Shown here: one piece after another, positions 8,403-16,811 of the stretch
Layout: each line of letters starts with the position of its first letter
How positions within the stretch are numbered: position 1 is the stretch's first letter
Source: Chroococcidiopsidaceae cyanobacterium YX2bin18
Lineage (GTDB): Bacteria; Cyanobacteriota; Cyanobacteriia; Cyanobacteriales; Chroococcidiopsidaceae
Direction of reading: 5' to 3'
Assembly (NCBI GenBank): GCA_030446505.1
Contig: JAUJND010000012.1
Location: 1 to 64,000, forward strand
Length of the DNA: 64,000 nucleotides
Notes under the pieces: generated by a model
What the model saw: only the letters and a program-made list of their open reading frames with translations
The model's database searches: none
Told to the model about the DNA's origin: nothing
Program-made: the position numbers and the translations under genes

Positions 8403-8547
8403 TTAAATTAACATTTGTTGACTAGGTTAAGCAATGCCTAGCTAGTCACCGAACAGCTAGATGTGATCCGCACTGGAAGTGATCGCGCTTCTCGATTGTC
8501 ATTGAGAGAAATTCTCACAGTATGCTGATTAGCGACTAGATATAGCC

Positions 8548-8985
8548 TTACGGGAACACGTTAGGAAAGTGTTTAAAGGCGGCATCGACACAATCGTGAA
8601 AGCTATCAAATTCATTGCACCGCTGCCGCATCCAGTTCTTGAGCACAAACCACCAATGCTCAATCTTGTTGAGGTCTGGAGAATAAGGGGGAAGATACCA
8701 TAACTCACATCCAGCCTCTGCCATAATCTCATCAATTATCTGGGAGTGGTGGAAACTTGCATTGTCAATGACGATGACATCTCCGCTTTGCAATCGCGGT
8801 AGAAGACACTGCTCTAACCACATCTCAAACAAGTTGCGGTTACAGGAGCCAACAAATGTCATGGGTGCAAACACTTTTCCTTGGCGTAGCGCTGCAATCC
8901 AACTGACTCGCTCATTACGGCTGCCAGGTTTGAGAGCAATGGCTGGATACAGATTGCCATGGATGCAGGGGACGGAAAAATTTGG
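8548..8985 (-). mobile_element. IS630-family transposase remnant (C-terminal half)
   Basis: The minus strand encodes the catalytic C-terminal half of an IS630/Tc1-like DDE transposase. The segment VIVIDNASFHHS carries the second Asp, and LPPYSPDLNKIEHWWFVLKN carries the terminal Glu and the typical SPDLN-IE block. The frame ends with a stop at 8548. The N-terminal helix-turn-helix and first catalytic Asp are missing: sequence similarity ends near 8960-8985, where a SMI1/KNR4-like coding fragment begins on the opposite strand. Terminal inverted repeats could not be identified by eye, so both boundaries are approximate. It is a dead fragment. Confidence 0.75.
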
Positions 8986-9348
8986 TCTAGTGATCAAGTT
9001 CAGTGGTTTCGAGATCAAGATCCTCAATGGATAGCAGCTTGGACAGACTACGCCTATGAAGTGCCAGATGAGGAATATTTCGTTTATGGCGAGGAGCAGG
9101 ACTGCGTAAATTTAAGGAGAGAGTATCTTAAAACAGCGCTAGCTATTAGCGAAGGTATCGACTCTGCTATTTATCTTCTTAATTCTCAGATTGTTACAGA
9201 AGAAGGAGAATGGGAAGCATGGTTTTTCAGTAACACACTACCAGGGGCTTACCGCTATCAGTCATTTCGTGAGATGATGCAAGCTGAAAAAATCCAAGTT
9301 CTAGAAAATTTGCGAGAAGGACTGGAGTTTCGCGCATACAGCAAGTAG
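8959..9348 (+). pseudogene. SMI1/KNR4-like protein, 5' end lost to the IS630 fragment
   Basis: The open frame to 9348 encodes about 110 residues of genuine-looking sequence from roughly 9010 onward (WTDYAYEVPDEEYFVYGEEQ; NSQIVTEEGEWEAWFFSNTL; PGAYRYQSFREMM). The TEEGEWEAW-F-N-LPGA block is typical of bacterial SMI1/KNR4 (SUKH-like) domain proteins, used as immunity or regulatory modules. The first part of the domain is absent and replaced by IS630-derived sequence, whose antisense supplies the apparent start MDAGDGKIW. The family call is by motif resemblance only. Probably non-functional. Confidence 0.55.
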
Positions 9349-9484
9349 CAAGCTCCGATCATATAAGCAGTCGTTAAGTCTAGGGTGTGGGCAAAATTAT
9401 ACAATCTTTTCTATTAAGATTTTTCAGTTACTAGACTCCACAACGCACCTGAGTACACAAGTCAGTAACAGCTTATAAATAGGT

Positions 9485-11173
9485 TTAGTTTGCCGATTGG
9501 TGAATAAACCCTTTGCCCTGATGACAGAAATCTGTACGGCTAACATCCATTGGTAGGAAAATAGTTACTACTTCGCCTTGGTGCGGTCGCTGTCGTACAA
9601 TTAGCTTGCCACCGATCGCCTGAAACAGATGCTTTGTCGCTGCAAAATTGAGACTGATGTTACCTGTTTCGGGGTGGAAAATCAGTAGTTGACCAAGAGA
9701 CTTCCGAGTTGGTGGAAGTGGGAATTCTACCATGCCGCTTTCTCCAGGCTGTGCTTGAGTTAGCAGTTGTAACTTCAGTTGATCTCCAGCTGGGATAACT
9801 TGCACCTGAATATGGCTCCCCGCAGCTAAACTACGGGTGAAATTCTCGATTAAGCCCGTCAGTACCTGATCTAGCATTATCGGATCGCTCACTACCATCG
9901 GTAACTGTTGGGGTAGCACAACATCTAAAGTCAAGTTCCGCCGATTCGCACTCTGTTGCCAGCGAGGAATACTCTGCTGCAATACCTGATCTAAGGACAT
10001 TGCCGTGAGGTGGGCGCTTGAGGGTTTCACCGTTGATGTTTCTAGTTCTGCCGCCCGGAAAAGTAATTCCATCCGATCTATTTGCTCAGTACATTCATGA
10101 TCAATAATTTTTAAACGCTTGATCACGTCTATTGCCAAGTCGCAGCGCTTGAGTAGCAGGCGAGTTAGAGTGCGAATGGTTGTTAGGGGTGTGCGAACTT
10201 CATGAGCAAATGCCTTTAGTAATTCTACATCCGGGCGAGGTGAGGAGTTATCGTCTTGGCTGGAAAAAGCAGGAGGTGCGATAACTTCGTCAGAATAGCT
10301 TAGACTTGAAACCCCTGCCAGGAGTAAGGAATCTTCTTGCTTACTCACTTCGCTTCTTGCTTCTCGCCGCGAACTATGACTTACTGGCGTAACTTCACTA
10401 ACTGCATCTTGTACCTTCGATAAACGTTTGAGTAACAAGCGGCTAAACTGCGTTACTGTGCGGTAATCAGGTACCACTGGATAATATTGCTCAACTAGCG
10501 CCTCCAACTTCACCAGAGGATCAGGATTGGTGAGAACTATTCGCGCTTGGAGCGATCGCCATGCCTGTTCAACTACCTCTGGCTCGAAAGAAAACAGAAA
10601 CGCTGGCACACCATTAATGTCTTCTCCCAAAACCATCACTAAACTAAACTCAGCTGTTAAAACTAAGCAAAACTGTTCATTAGAGAGCGGATCTTCAGCC
10701 AAAAGAGGCAATACCGACTCGGCATTAGGAGGGATTTGGGCTGCTAGTTGCGAATCTGCCTTTGATGTTGCTGTTGCAGGCGGCAGATGAAATGGGATAC
10801 CTGCTTTATGTGACGACTCTACCGTAAAAAGCCACGTTGGTAAGTTTGAAATTAATGTTTGATTACTTAATACTGGTACTGGACCTGCAACCACTAATCC
10901 TTGAGCAGGTGGTAAGGAGCCATTAACCGTTAAAACTTCTGCATCGATACTTTGTAGTAGCAACTGTTCTGTGGCTGCGATCGCTCCAGACCACTCCACC
11001 TCAGCTTTGACACGCTCAACCGCATTTTTATGCGTGGAGTCTACTAGAGTTGTGATATTACTCTCACAATTTTGTTTAACTCCTGTCCACTCTACCTTGT
11101 CACTGGAATTTGACAAGGTCGATTCACTCAGGGCTAAAACTTCACTTAAAGTTGGCAAGATCCATTTGTGCAC
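9485..11173 (-). CDS. Sensor histidine kinase with atypical ATP-binding domain
   Basis: A 562-residue protein with a long N-terminal part of about 310 residues without membrane segments, then a HisKA dimerisation domain with the phospho-acceptor His at about residue 324 in AFAHEVRTPLTTIRTL, then a HATPase-like domain to the C-terminus. The N-box is reduced to GLIENFTR, and no DxGxG or GxG ATP-lid motifs are obvious before the final LFQAIGGKLIVRQRPHQGEV. It is thus either a degenerate kinase or one with a divergent nucleotide site. A linker rich in Ser and charged residues (260-310) separates the sensory part. No response regulator is adjacent, as is usual for cyanobacterial orphan kinases. 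The sensed signal is unknown. Confidence 0.8.
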   Translation of the reverse strand: MHKWILPTLSEVLALSESTLSNSSDKVEWTGVKQNCESNITTLVDSTHKNAVERVKAEVEWSGAIAATEQLLLQSIDAEVLTVNGSLPPAQGLVVAGPVPVLSNQTLISNLPTWLFTVESSHKAGIPFHLPPATATSKADSQLAAQIPPNAESVLPLLAEDPLSNEQFCLVLTAEFSLVMVLGEDINGVPAFLFSFEPEVVEQAWRSLQARIVLTNPDPLVKLEALVEQYYPVVPDYRTVTQFSRLLLKRLSKVQDAVSEVTPVSHSSRREARSEVSKQEDSLLLAGVSSLSYSDEVIAPPAFSSQDDNSSPRPDVELLKAFAHEVRTPLTTIRTLTRLLLKRCDLAIDVIKRLKIIDHECTEQIDRMELLFRAAELETSTVKPSSAHLTAMSLDQVLQQSIPRWQQSANRRNLTLDVVLPQQLPMVVSDPIMLDQVLTGLIENFTRSLAAGSHIQVQVIPAGDQLKLQLLTQAQPGESGMVEFPLPPTRKSLGQLLIFHPETGNISLNFAATKHLFQAIGGKLIVRQRPHQGEVVTIFLPMDVSRTDFCHQGKGFIHQSAN

Positions 11174-11741
11174 GAGAATTTATCCCTTCAACAGCTAGCA
11201 ACTTGCACCTACGTTCCGCATACTTTACTAACTATGAGAGTATCTGCATTGAGACACTGGCAACAGTCGTAGAACCGAACCTATAGTTCGCAATTGCCGT
11301 TGACAAATTACTATCTTGCCTAATACTCCGTGTTTGATTAGTATCTTGTAGCCAAATTCCTTTATCGAGGTAAGTAGTTTAACCACCATAATTGTGCCTA
11401 AATCATAGCAGAGCGCGGCAACTTATTTTTCGCCTTCAAACTAAAGTTATTTGTGCTTTTAAGGCTTTTAACAGGCAGAATTGATGACAAAGGTAAGGGA
11501 AAACTTCACCACTCAACTTTATTAAAACCACCTAATTTTTCTAGTAAAAATGTTAAATATGCAACTTACTTTAAGTAAGTATTTAAAGATGTCGTGCTAA
11601 TACCCTCTCTGTTAATAGGCATAAATTATACCTTCAGACCGATGAAATGATAGGTAAATAAAGCAAAACTACTAATGCTAGTAAGAAAAACAGCTTGTGA
11701 TGTACTAACTCTGTTGAGTCTTTAATTCAGAGGAAGAAAAA
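11174..11741. other. Divergent intergenic region, nothing recognised
   Basis: 568 bases between the divergent histidine kinase and the stress-protein gene. No frame, tRNA or strong hairpin was seen. It should hold both promoters. A plausible ribosome site (AGAGGAAG) precedes the ATG at 11742. Confidence 0.45.
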
Positions 11742-12416
11742 ATGGCTTTAAGTCTATATAAACGTGCAGTTGGTGTATTTTCTAGTCGCCGTGATGCAGA
11801 AGATGCACTCCATGAGCTGCATAATTCTGCCTTTCCGATGAATAAAGTTTCTATCATTGCGCGGGACGCAGATAAACAAGATGATATAGCTGGCGTTGAT
11901 GTCAGCGATCGCGTCGGCAATAAAGCCGATGAAGGCGCAGCTACTGGAGCACTTACTGGTGGGGCAATAGGGGGATTTACTGGTTTACTAGTAGGTCTAG
12001 GTGCTTTGGCAATAACTGGCGAGGGTCAAGACTATCTTGCTGGTGAAGTAGCAACAACTCTAGCAACGACACTCGCTGGCGGAGCAATTGGCGCAGCGGC
12101 TGGTAGCTTAATTGGCGCACTGGTGGGTCTAGGAATTCCCGAAGAACAAGCCAGAGTTTACAATGAGCGTGTATCTAAAGGCGAATATTTGGTATTAGTT
12201 GATGGAAACGAAGCTGAACTTGCCAAAGTCGAAACAATTTTAACAGGTCGGGGTATTCAATACTTTGGTATATACGATCAACCCGATAGCACTACTACTC
12301 GCGCTGTTAATGTCGTTGATGCTTCAATCATAGCTCCTACTAGTGCTACTTATGTCGAGCCTAGTACTTCTAGTGTTGATTCTACTCCCTCTGTTCAGCC
12401 TGAGTACCTCTACTAG
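11742..12416 (+). CDS. General stress protein with glycine-zipper membrane core
   Basis: A 224-residue protein of the YflT/general-stress-protein-17M type. The N-terminal fold (residues 1-50) shows the family motif AVGVFSSRRDAEDALHEL followed by KVSIIARDA. The centre (about 65-135) is two Gly/Ala-rich hydrophobic helices (GGAIGGFTGLLVGLGALAI; LAGGAIGAAAGSLIGALVGL) separated by a short loop, a glycine-zipper hairpin that may insert in membranes. The C-terminal part (VYNERVSKGEYLVLVDGNEA) repeats the ferredoxin-like stress-protein fold. In Bacillus, relatives are stress induced; the biochemical role is unknown. It is followed by a terminator at 12584-12621 and a BON-domain gene. Confidence 0.78.
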   Translation: MALSLYKRAVGVFSSRRDAEDALHELHNSAFPMNKVSIIARDADKQDDIAGVDVSDRVGNKADEGAATGALTGGAIGGFTGLLVGLGALAITGEGQDYLAGEVATTLATTLAGGAIGAAAGSLIGALVGLGIPEEQARVYNERVSKGEYLVLVDGNEAELAKVETILTGRGIQYFGIYDQPDSTTTRAVNVVDASIIAPTSATYVEPSTSSVDSTPSVQPEYLY

Positions 12417-12583
12417 CAACGATCCTCAAGTGATTATTATTGACCACCGTCGAGAAGAAAATCTTTAGCCTATCCCTAGAGAACAGTACTACTCAGCACA
12501 AATAAAGGAACTTGGCTGTTTAGATTGACAATATTTATCAATCTAGAGATATAACACTATCTTTAGTAGTTTTTGATTTGTAG

Positions 12584-12621
12584 TTCTAGAAGTTTAACTA
12601 AATTTAGCTTCTAGAATTTTT
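12584..12621 (+). terminator. Rho-independent terminator after the stress-protein gene
   Basis: TTCTAGAAG (12584-12592) pairs with CTTCTAGAA (12608-12616), then TTTTT. A second stem without a T-run, TAGATTGA/TCAATCTA, lies just upstream at 12521-12545. Confidence 0.7.
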
Positions 12622-12705
12622 ACCAGCGGCAGTAATAACTACTGTGAGCATTGCTCCTCAACATTACAAAACAGTTAATCCTTTAAAACTCTTAAGTGGA
12701 AAAAA

Positions 12706-13167
12706 GTGAAAAAGTTCATTCTATTTATAATCAGCGGCATCCTGAATATTATTGGGGTTGTTTGTTAAAACGCCTCTAAGAATTGTTCTGAGGTTCCTAA
12801 CACTACTAACGAAACCACCACAGCGCCAGACGCGCAAACAGCTCAACAAACCCAAAACGACGCAACTAGTGAAGTTCGTAAAGCTCAAATTGAATCGGAT
12901 ATTCGAGCGCGTGAAGGACGGAATGATGCTGGTGGTGATGATGCCCAAAGAGCTGATGCAGACCTGAAAAGTGAAGTTCGTGGTAAGTTAGAGGCAAATA
13001 TACCAGCTAGTCAGCTAGCTGTTGAAGCTGAAGAAGGTGCTGTAACTGTAACTGGAACAGTTCCTACTCAAAACGACGTTAATAAAATTGACACTTTGGC
13101 AAAAGAAATTAAAGGTGTTATGAGTGTGACAAATAAGGCAACAGTTGCTCCAGCAACATCGCAATAA
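12706..13167 (+). pseudogene. BON-domain lipoprotein with a nonsense codon after the lipobox Cys
   Basis: A single frame from GTG at 12706 to TAA at 13167 encodes a lipoprotein signal (hydrophobic residues 4-19, Cys at 20), a Thr/Gln/Asp-rich linker and a BON domain (DLKSEVRGKLEANIPASQLA; GAVTVTGTVPTQNDVNKIDT), a fold that binds phospholipid or peptidoglycan surfaces in stress-related envelope proteins. Codon 21 is TAA (12766-12768), exactly where homologous lipoproteins have Gln after the Cys; CAA to TAA is a single C-to-T change. No later start with a ribosome site is evident. Either the gene is broken or the base is an error. Everything after the stop is conserved-looking, so decay, if real, is recent. 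Confidence 0.7.
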
Positions 13168-13220
13168 AATAACGAAAAACTCATTAAGTGAGATTGTAAG
13201 TTACATCACAATATAATATA

Positions 13221-13254
13221 GTCTGTTACTTTTTTGGAGTGACAGTCTTTTTTT
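13221..13254 (+). terminator. Terminator of the BON-domain gene
   Basis: CTGTTAC (13223-13229) pairs with GTGACAG (13239-13245) with one G-T pair, followed by TCTTTTTTT. It sits between convergent BON and bioF genes; the T-run serves the plus direction. Confidence 0.65.
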
Positions 13255-13256
13255 AT

Positions 13257-14423
13257 TCAATTGATATAGCTCATAGCTTCCACTAATCGCTCAATATGAG
13301 CCAATTCATGGGTTGCCATAATTGAAATTCTAATTCGACTTGTTGGCACAGTGGGGGGGCGGATAGCTGGGGCAAAAATCCCAGATTTTTTGAGTTGCTG
13401 TGCAACTGATAGAGCCTCTGCTGCACTTTCAAGCTGAAAGCAGAGAATAGGAGACTCAGAAGGTAGTAGTTTGAGGTTGGGTAGCTGTTGGGCAATTAGC
13501 TGTCTCAAGTAATCTACATTGCGCCACACTTGCTGACGGCGTTCTGGTTCTTGTTGGAGGATGTTGATTGCTGATAAGGCAGCTGCTGTATCAGCTGGTG
13601 TCAGAGCAGTTGTGTAGATCCAGCTAGTAGCCCGATTCCGGAGGAAGTCAATTAAGGCAGTTGAACCAGCTACATAACCCCCCAAACTCCCCAAGGCTTT
13701 GCTCAGGGTGCCAACTTCAATTAACTGGTGTTTTGTACAGCCAAAGTGTTCCACACATCCAGCGCCAGTTGCCCCAAGTACGCCAGTAGCGTGAGCTTCA
13801 TCAACTAGCAGCATACAACTGAACTGTTCAGCTAGCTCCACCAGTGTTGGTAATGGACACAAATCGCCATCCATGCTAAACACGCTATCAGTCAGAATCA
13901 GGCAACGGCGGTAGCGGAGGCGCTGTTTCTCCAACTGGCTTTTTAAAGTCTCAACATCACAGTGAGGGTAATCAATGACGGTTGCACCACTGAGAATTGC
14001 GCCGTTTTTGAGACTGGAGTGATTGTATTGATCCGATAAAATTAAATCGCGCTTGCCTACTATTGCAGTGATCGCACCCAAATTCGCCAAATATCCAGAA
14101 CTAAATACTAAAGCAGATTCTGTTTGTTTTAAGGATGCGATCGCGCTTTCCAATTCTCGGTGCAATTCCCGATGCCCACTTAGTAATCTAGAACCAGTGC
14201 TACCAGTACCGAATTCTTTGGTTGCAGCAATAGCGGCTTGAATCAGGCGATCGTCTCCAGCTAGTCCTAAATAATCATTACTAGCAAAATTGATAACTTC
14301 GCGCCCTTCTAACTGCACTGTAGCACCAGGAAGCCCGTGGATTGTTTTTACCGAGCGGTACCAATCAGCACGATGAATCGTTGCTAAAGATTGCTCTATC
14401 CAGTCGTAAGGATCGGTCGCCAT
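13257..14423 (-). CDS. bioF: 8-amino-7-oxononanoate synthase
   Basis: PLP-dependent alpha-oxoamine synthase that condenses pimeloyl-ACP (or CoA) with alanine to make the biotin precursor KAPA. The 388-residue product has the family features [13 protein letters not shown] near the N-terminus, [23 protein letters not shown] (PLP ring Asp and His), and the Schiff-base Lys in [14 protein letters not shown] (about residue 242). The start at 14423 (MATDPYDW) fits family length; a seven-codon longer frame exists but overlaps the upstream remnant. bioB is also in this window, 15 kb away, so the biotin genes are dispersed. The frame is intact. Confidence 0.93.
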   Translation of the reverse strand: MATDPYDWIEQSLATIHRADWYRSVKTIHGLPGATVQLEGREVINFASNDYLGLAGDDRLIQAAIAATKEFGTGSTGSRLLSGHRELHRELESAIASLKQTESALVFSSGYLANLGAITAIVGKRDLILSDQYNHSSLKNGAILSGATVIDYPHCDVETLKSQLEKQRLRYRRCLILTDSVFSMDGDLCPLPTLVELAEQFSCMLLVDEAHATGVLGATGAGCVEHFGCTKHQLIEVGTLSKALGSLGGYVAGSTALIDFLRNRATSWIYTTALTPADTAAALSAINILQQEPERRQQVWRNVDYLRQLIAQQLPNLKLLPSESPILCFQLESAAEALSVAQQLKKSGIFAPAIRPPTVPTSRIRISIMATHELAHIERLVEAMSYIN

Positions 14424-14427
14424 AGTG

Positions 14428-14571
14428 CTATGGCGACCAACCAAACTGTGCTAGCAAATCTGGCAGGTACAAACGATAAATTACCCAAGCCAAGGTAATT
14501 GCCCCTTGTACTGCTGTCAATCCTAAAACCTGCCTCCATAAAACCGTTGGGGTAGCAACAATGGCTGCCAT
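14428..14571 (-). pseudogene. N-terminal remnant of an MFS permease upstream of bioF
   Basis: A 47-codon frame (MAAIVATPTVLWRQVLGLTA, then VQGAITLAWVIYRLYLPDLL) ends with TAG four bases before the bioF ATG. It looks like the first transmembrane helix of a cyanobacterial major-facilitator permease (LWRQVLGL-A-QGAITL-W-IY-LYLP); the remaining eleven or so helices are absent. Thus it is probably what remains after a deletion, or has been kept as a small one-helix protein translationally coupled to bioF. Confidence 0.5.
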
Positions 14572-14777
14572 TGTTTAATCTCGCTTGATTACATTCCGGG
14601 GCGGTTCGGCTAAACTCAAATCAGTTGTAATTAGCTAAACATATCTGAGAGAGCGATCGCCGCAACCCAATGGGGATTCCTATCATTAAATTATTATTTG
14701 AGATTCTATTCAAGTGTCAAATTTTACAGTCTTGTAACTAAGAAAGCGATCGCATATCTTAAATTAAATTCAACCTT

Positions 14778-15761
14778 ATGCCTATTATCGAAACTGAGAA
14801 TCTCAGCAAAGTTTATCCAGTAGCCGTCAAAGAACCTGGTCTTCAGGGAACTCTACTCCACTTTTTACGCCGTACCTACCGCTCAATAGAAGCAGTAAAA
14901 CAAGTTTCCTTTCAAATTCAGCCAGGGGAGGTTGTCGGATTTTTGGGGGCAAACGGTGCGGGAAAAACCACCACATTGAAGATGCTCACAGGTCTTATTC
15001 ATCCGTCAGCGGGTCGAGTCAGAGTAGCTGAACACATTCCCTTCCGCCGTAAAGCAGCTTTTTTACAACAAATTACCCTCGTCATGGGTCAAAAGCAGCA
15101 GGTGATCTGGGACTTGCCAGCACTGGACTCATTAAAGATTCACGCGGCCCGCTCTGGCATTCCCGATAAGGCATCCGGCGAGCGAGTAGGCGAACTAACA
15201 GAGATGCTTTCACTTCACGGCAAGCTCAACCAGCCTGTTCGCAAACTTTCTTTAGGCGAACGGATGAAAGCCGAACTAATGGCAGCACTTCTACACCATC
15301 CCAAGGTACTATTTTTAGACGAACCAACGCTAGGACTCGATGTTAATGCCCAAGTGGGAGTACGCGAATTCCTGCGCGAGTACAACAAACGCTATGGAGC
15401 AACAATTCTTTTAACTAGCCACTACATGGCAGACATCACTGCCCTTTGCCAGCGGGTACTTGTGATTCACCAAGGGCAACTAATTTACGACGGTGGTTTG
15501 GATCAGTTACTTGACAACTTTGCTCCCTACCGCGAAGTTCAGTTGGAACTCGCTCATCCCATGTCTGAGGCTGAGTTGTCACTCTACGGCGAAATTGAAG
15601 CAGTGGAAGGTCAATCAGTGCGTCTTTGTGTGCAACGTGAGGCGCTTACCCGCTCAGTAGCGAAGATTTTGGCTGAGTTGGAGGTACTAGATTTGACTGT
15701 AACTGATCCGCCGATTGAAGAAGTAATTGGTCGCGTTTTTAGCGCCGGAGGTGTCTCATGA
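14778..15761 (+). CDS. ABC-2-type exporter, ATP-binding subunit
   Basis: A 327-residue ATPase of the DrrA/NatA-like class. Walker A GANGAGKTT, signature LSLGERMKAEL (LSxGxR variant), Walker B VLFLDEPTLGLD and switch His in LTSHYMAD are present, and a C-terminal accessory domain of about 90 residues follows. It overlaps the next permease gene by four bases (ATGA at 15758), so both are co-translated. In related genomes this ATPase is followed directly by two ABC2_membrane_6-type permeases; here the second permease is at 18520, after an unrelated block. Substrate unknown; drug, lipid or polysaccharide export are family options. Confidence 0.88.
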   Translation: MPIIETENLSKVYPVAVKEPGLQGTLLHFLRRTYRSIEAVKQVSFQIQPGEVVGFLGANGAGKTTTLKMLTGLIHPSAGRVRVAEHIPFRRKAAFLQQITLVMGQKQQVIWDLPALDSLKIHAARSGIPDKASGERVGELTEMLSLHGKLNQPVRKLSLGERMKAELMAALLHHPKVLFLDEPTLGLDVNAQVGVREFLREYNKRYGATILLTSHYMADITALCQRVLVIHQGQLIYDGGLDQLLDNFAPYREVQLELAHPMSEAELSLYGEIEAVEGQSVRLCVQREALTRSVAKILAELEVLDLTVTDPPIEEVIGRVFSAGGVS

Positions 15762-16546
15762 GTTCGGTAATTAGAAAAGCCAGAGTTTTGCTTGTAGCCT
15801 ACTACGCATATATGTTGGAATATCGAGCAGAGCTATTTTTATGGGCTTTATCTGGAAGCCTACCGCTGATTCTGATGGGAGTCTGGACAAAAGCGGCTCA
15901 AGGTGGACAGTTTGGGCTAAGTCCCTTGGATTTTATCCGCTACTTTCTCACAGTTTTCATTATCAGGCAGTTTACAGTAGTCTGGGTGATTTGGGAGTTT
16001 GAGAAGGAAGTAATAGAGGGGCGACTTTCCCCTCGGTTACTACAGCCGCTAGATCCGGTGTGGCATCACGTCGCATCCCATCTTGCTGAACGGTTCGCTC
16101 GTCTACCGTTTATGTTAGCGCTGGTGGTTTTATTTTTTATGCTCTATCCTCAGGCTTTTTGGGTGCCGAAATTGGGAAATTTTTTATTATTTTTAATCGC
16201 CGTGATATCAGCATTTACCCTACGGTTTCTCATCCAATATACTTTTGCCATATTTGCTTTCTGGACTGAACGAGCCAGCGCTATTGAGAGCTTTTGGTTT
16301 TTGCTTTACCTATTTCTTTCAGGTTTGATTGCTCCACTGCAAATGTTTCCTGCTCCTGTGCGGGAAGTTGTGCTTTGGACACCATTCCCATACCTAGTTC
16401 ATTTTCCCGCAGCACTTTTAATTGGGCTACCAGTGGACTTAGTGCAAGGGTTTTTGGTGATATTGGGTTGGGGTGTGCTGTTTTTCGTCTTGAATCGTTG
16501 GCTGTGGCGACGGGGATTGAAGCAGTATTCAGGGATGGGAGCGTAA
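15758..16546 (+). CDS. ABC-2-type exporter permease, first subunit
   Basis: A 262-residue integral membrane protein with about six hydrophobic segments and short loops, of the ABC2_membrane_6 (DUF990) family. Diagnostic segments are AYYAYMLEYRAELFLWALSG at the N-terminus, the cytoplasmic WEFEKEVIEGRLSPRLLQPL loop, and WTPFPYLVHFPAALLIGLPV. It starts by ATGA overlap with the ATPase gene. It would pair with the second permease at 18520 to form the heterodimeric channel. The frame is intact. Confidence 0.85.
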   Translation: MSSVIRKARVLLVAYYAYMLEYRAELFLWALSGSLPLILMGVWTKAAQGGQFGLSPLDFIRYFLTVFIIRQFTVVWVIWEFEKEVIEGRLSPRLLQPLDPVWHHVASHLAERFARLPFMLALVVLFFMLYPQAFWVPKLGNFLLFLIAVISAFTLRFLIQYTFAIFAFWTERASAIESFWFLLYLFLSGLIAPLQMFPAPVREVVLWTPFPYLVHFPAALLIGLPVDLVQGFLVILGWGVLFFVLNRWLWRRGLKQYSGMGA

Positions 16547-16693
16547 TCTGTGCTGCTCGCTCAAAAGCTTGTCTTCTTTTAGAGCGTTAGAGCATCAATC
16601 AGGAGGATGTATGTTGGATTCCTGCTGCATTCGCTTCACCAAAATTGCGTAAGAACCCATGAAGCGTGTTACTCGGCATCAGTCGTTACGGCT

Positions 16694-16714
16694 GTTTAGA
16701 AACGGCTTCTAAAC
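16694..16714 (+). terminator. Hairpin after the permease gene, possible terminator
   Basis: GTTTAGAA (16694-16701) pairs with TTCTAAAC (16707-16714) around a five-base loop; a short T-run comes about ten bases later. It is a weak terminator candidate and may mark the natural or newly made end of the two-gene transcript. Confidence 0.4.
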
Positions 16715-16811
16715 GAGCGACCTGTTTTTCTACCTTTCGGCAGGGGCTTCGGTTTGGAAAAATTTTTACGATTAACTCACTTTCATCTCTCTTTAATTTC
16801 ACCTTAATAAT

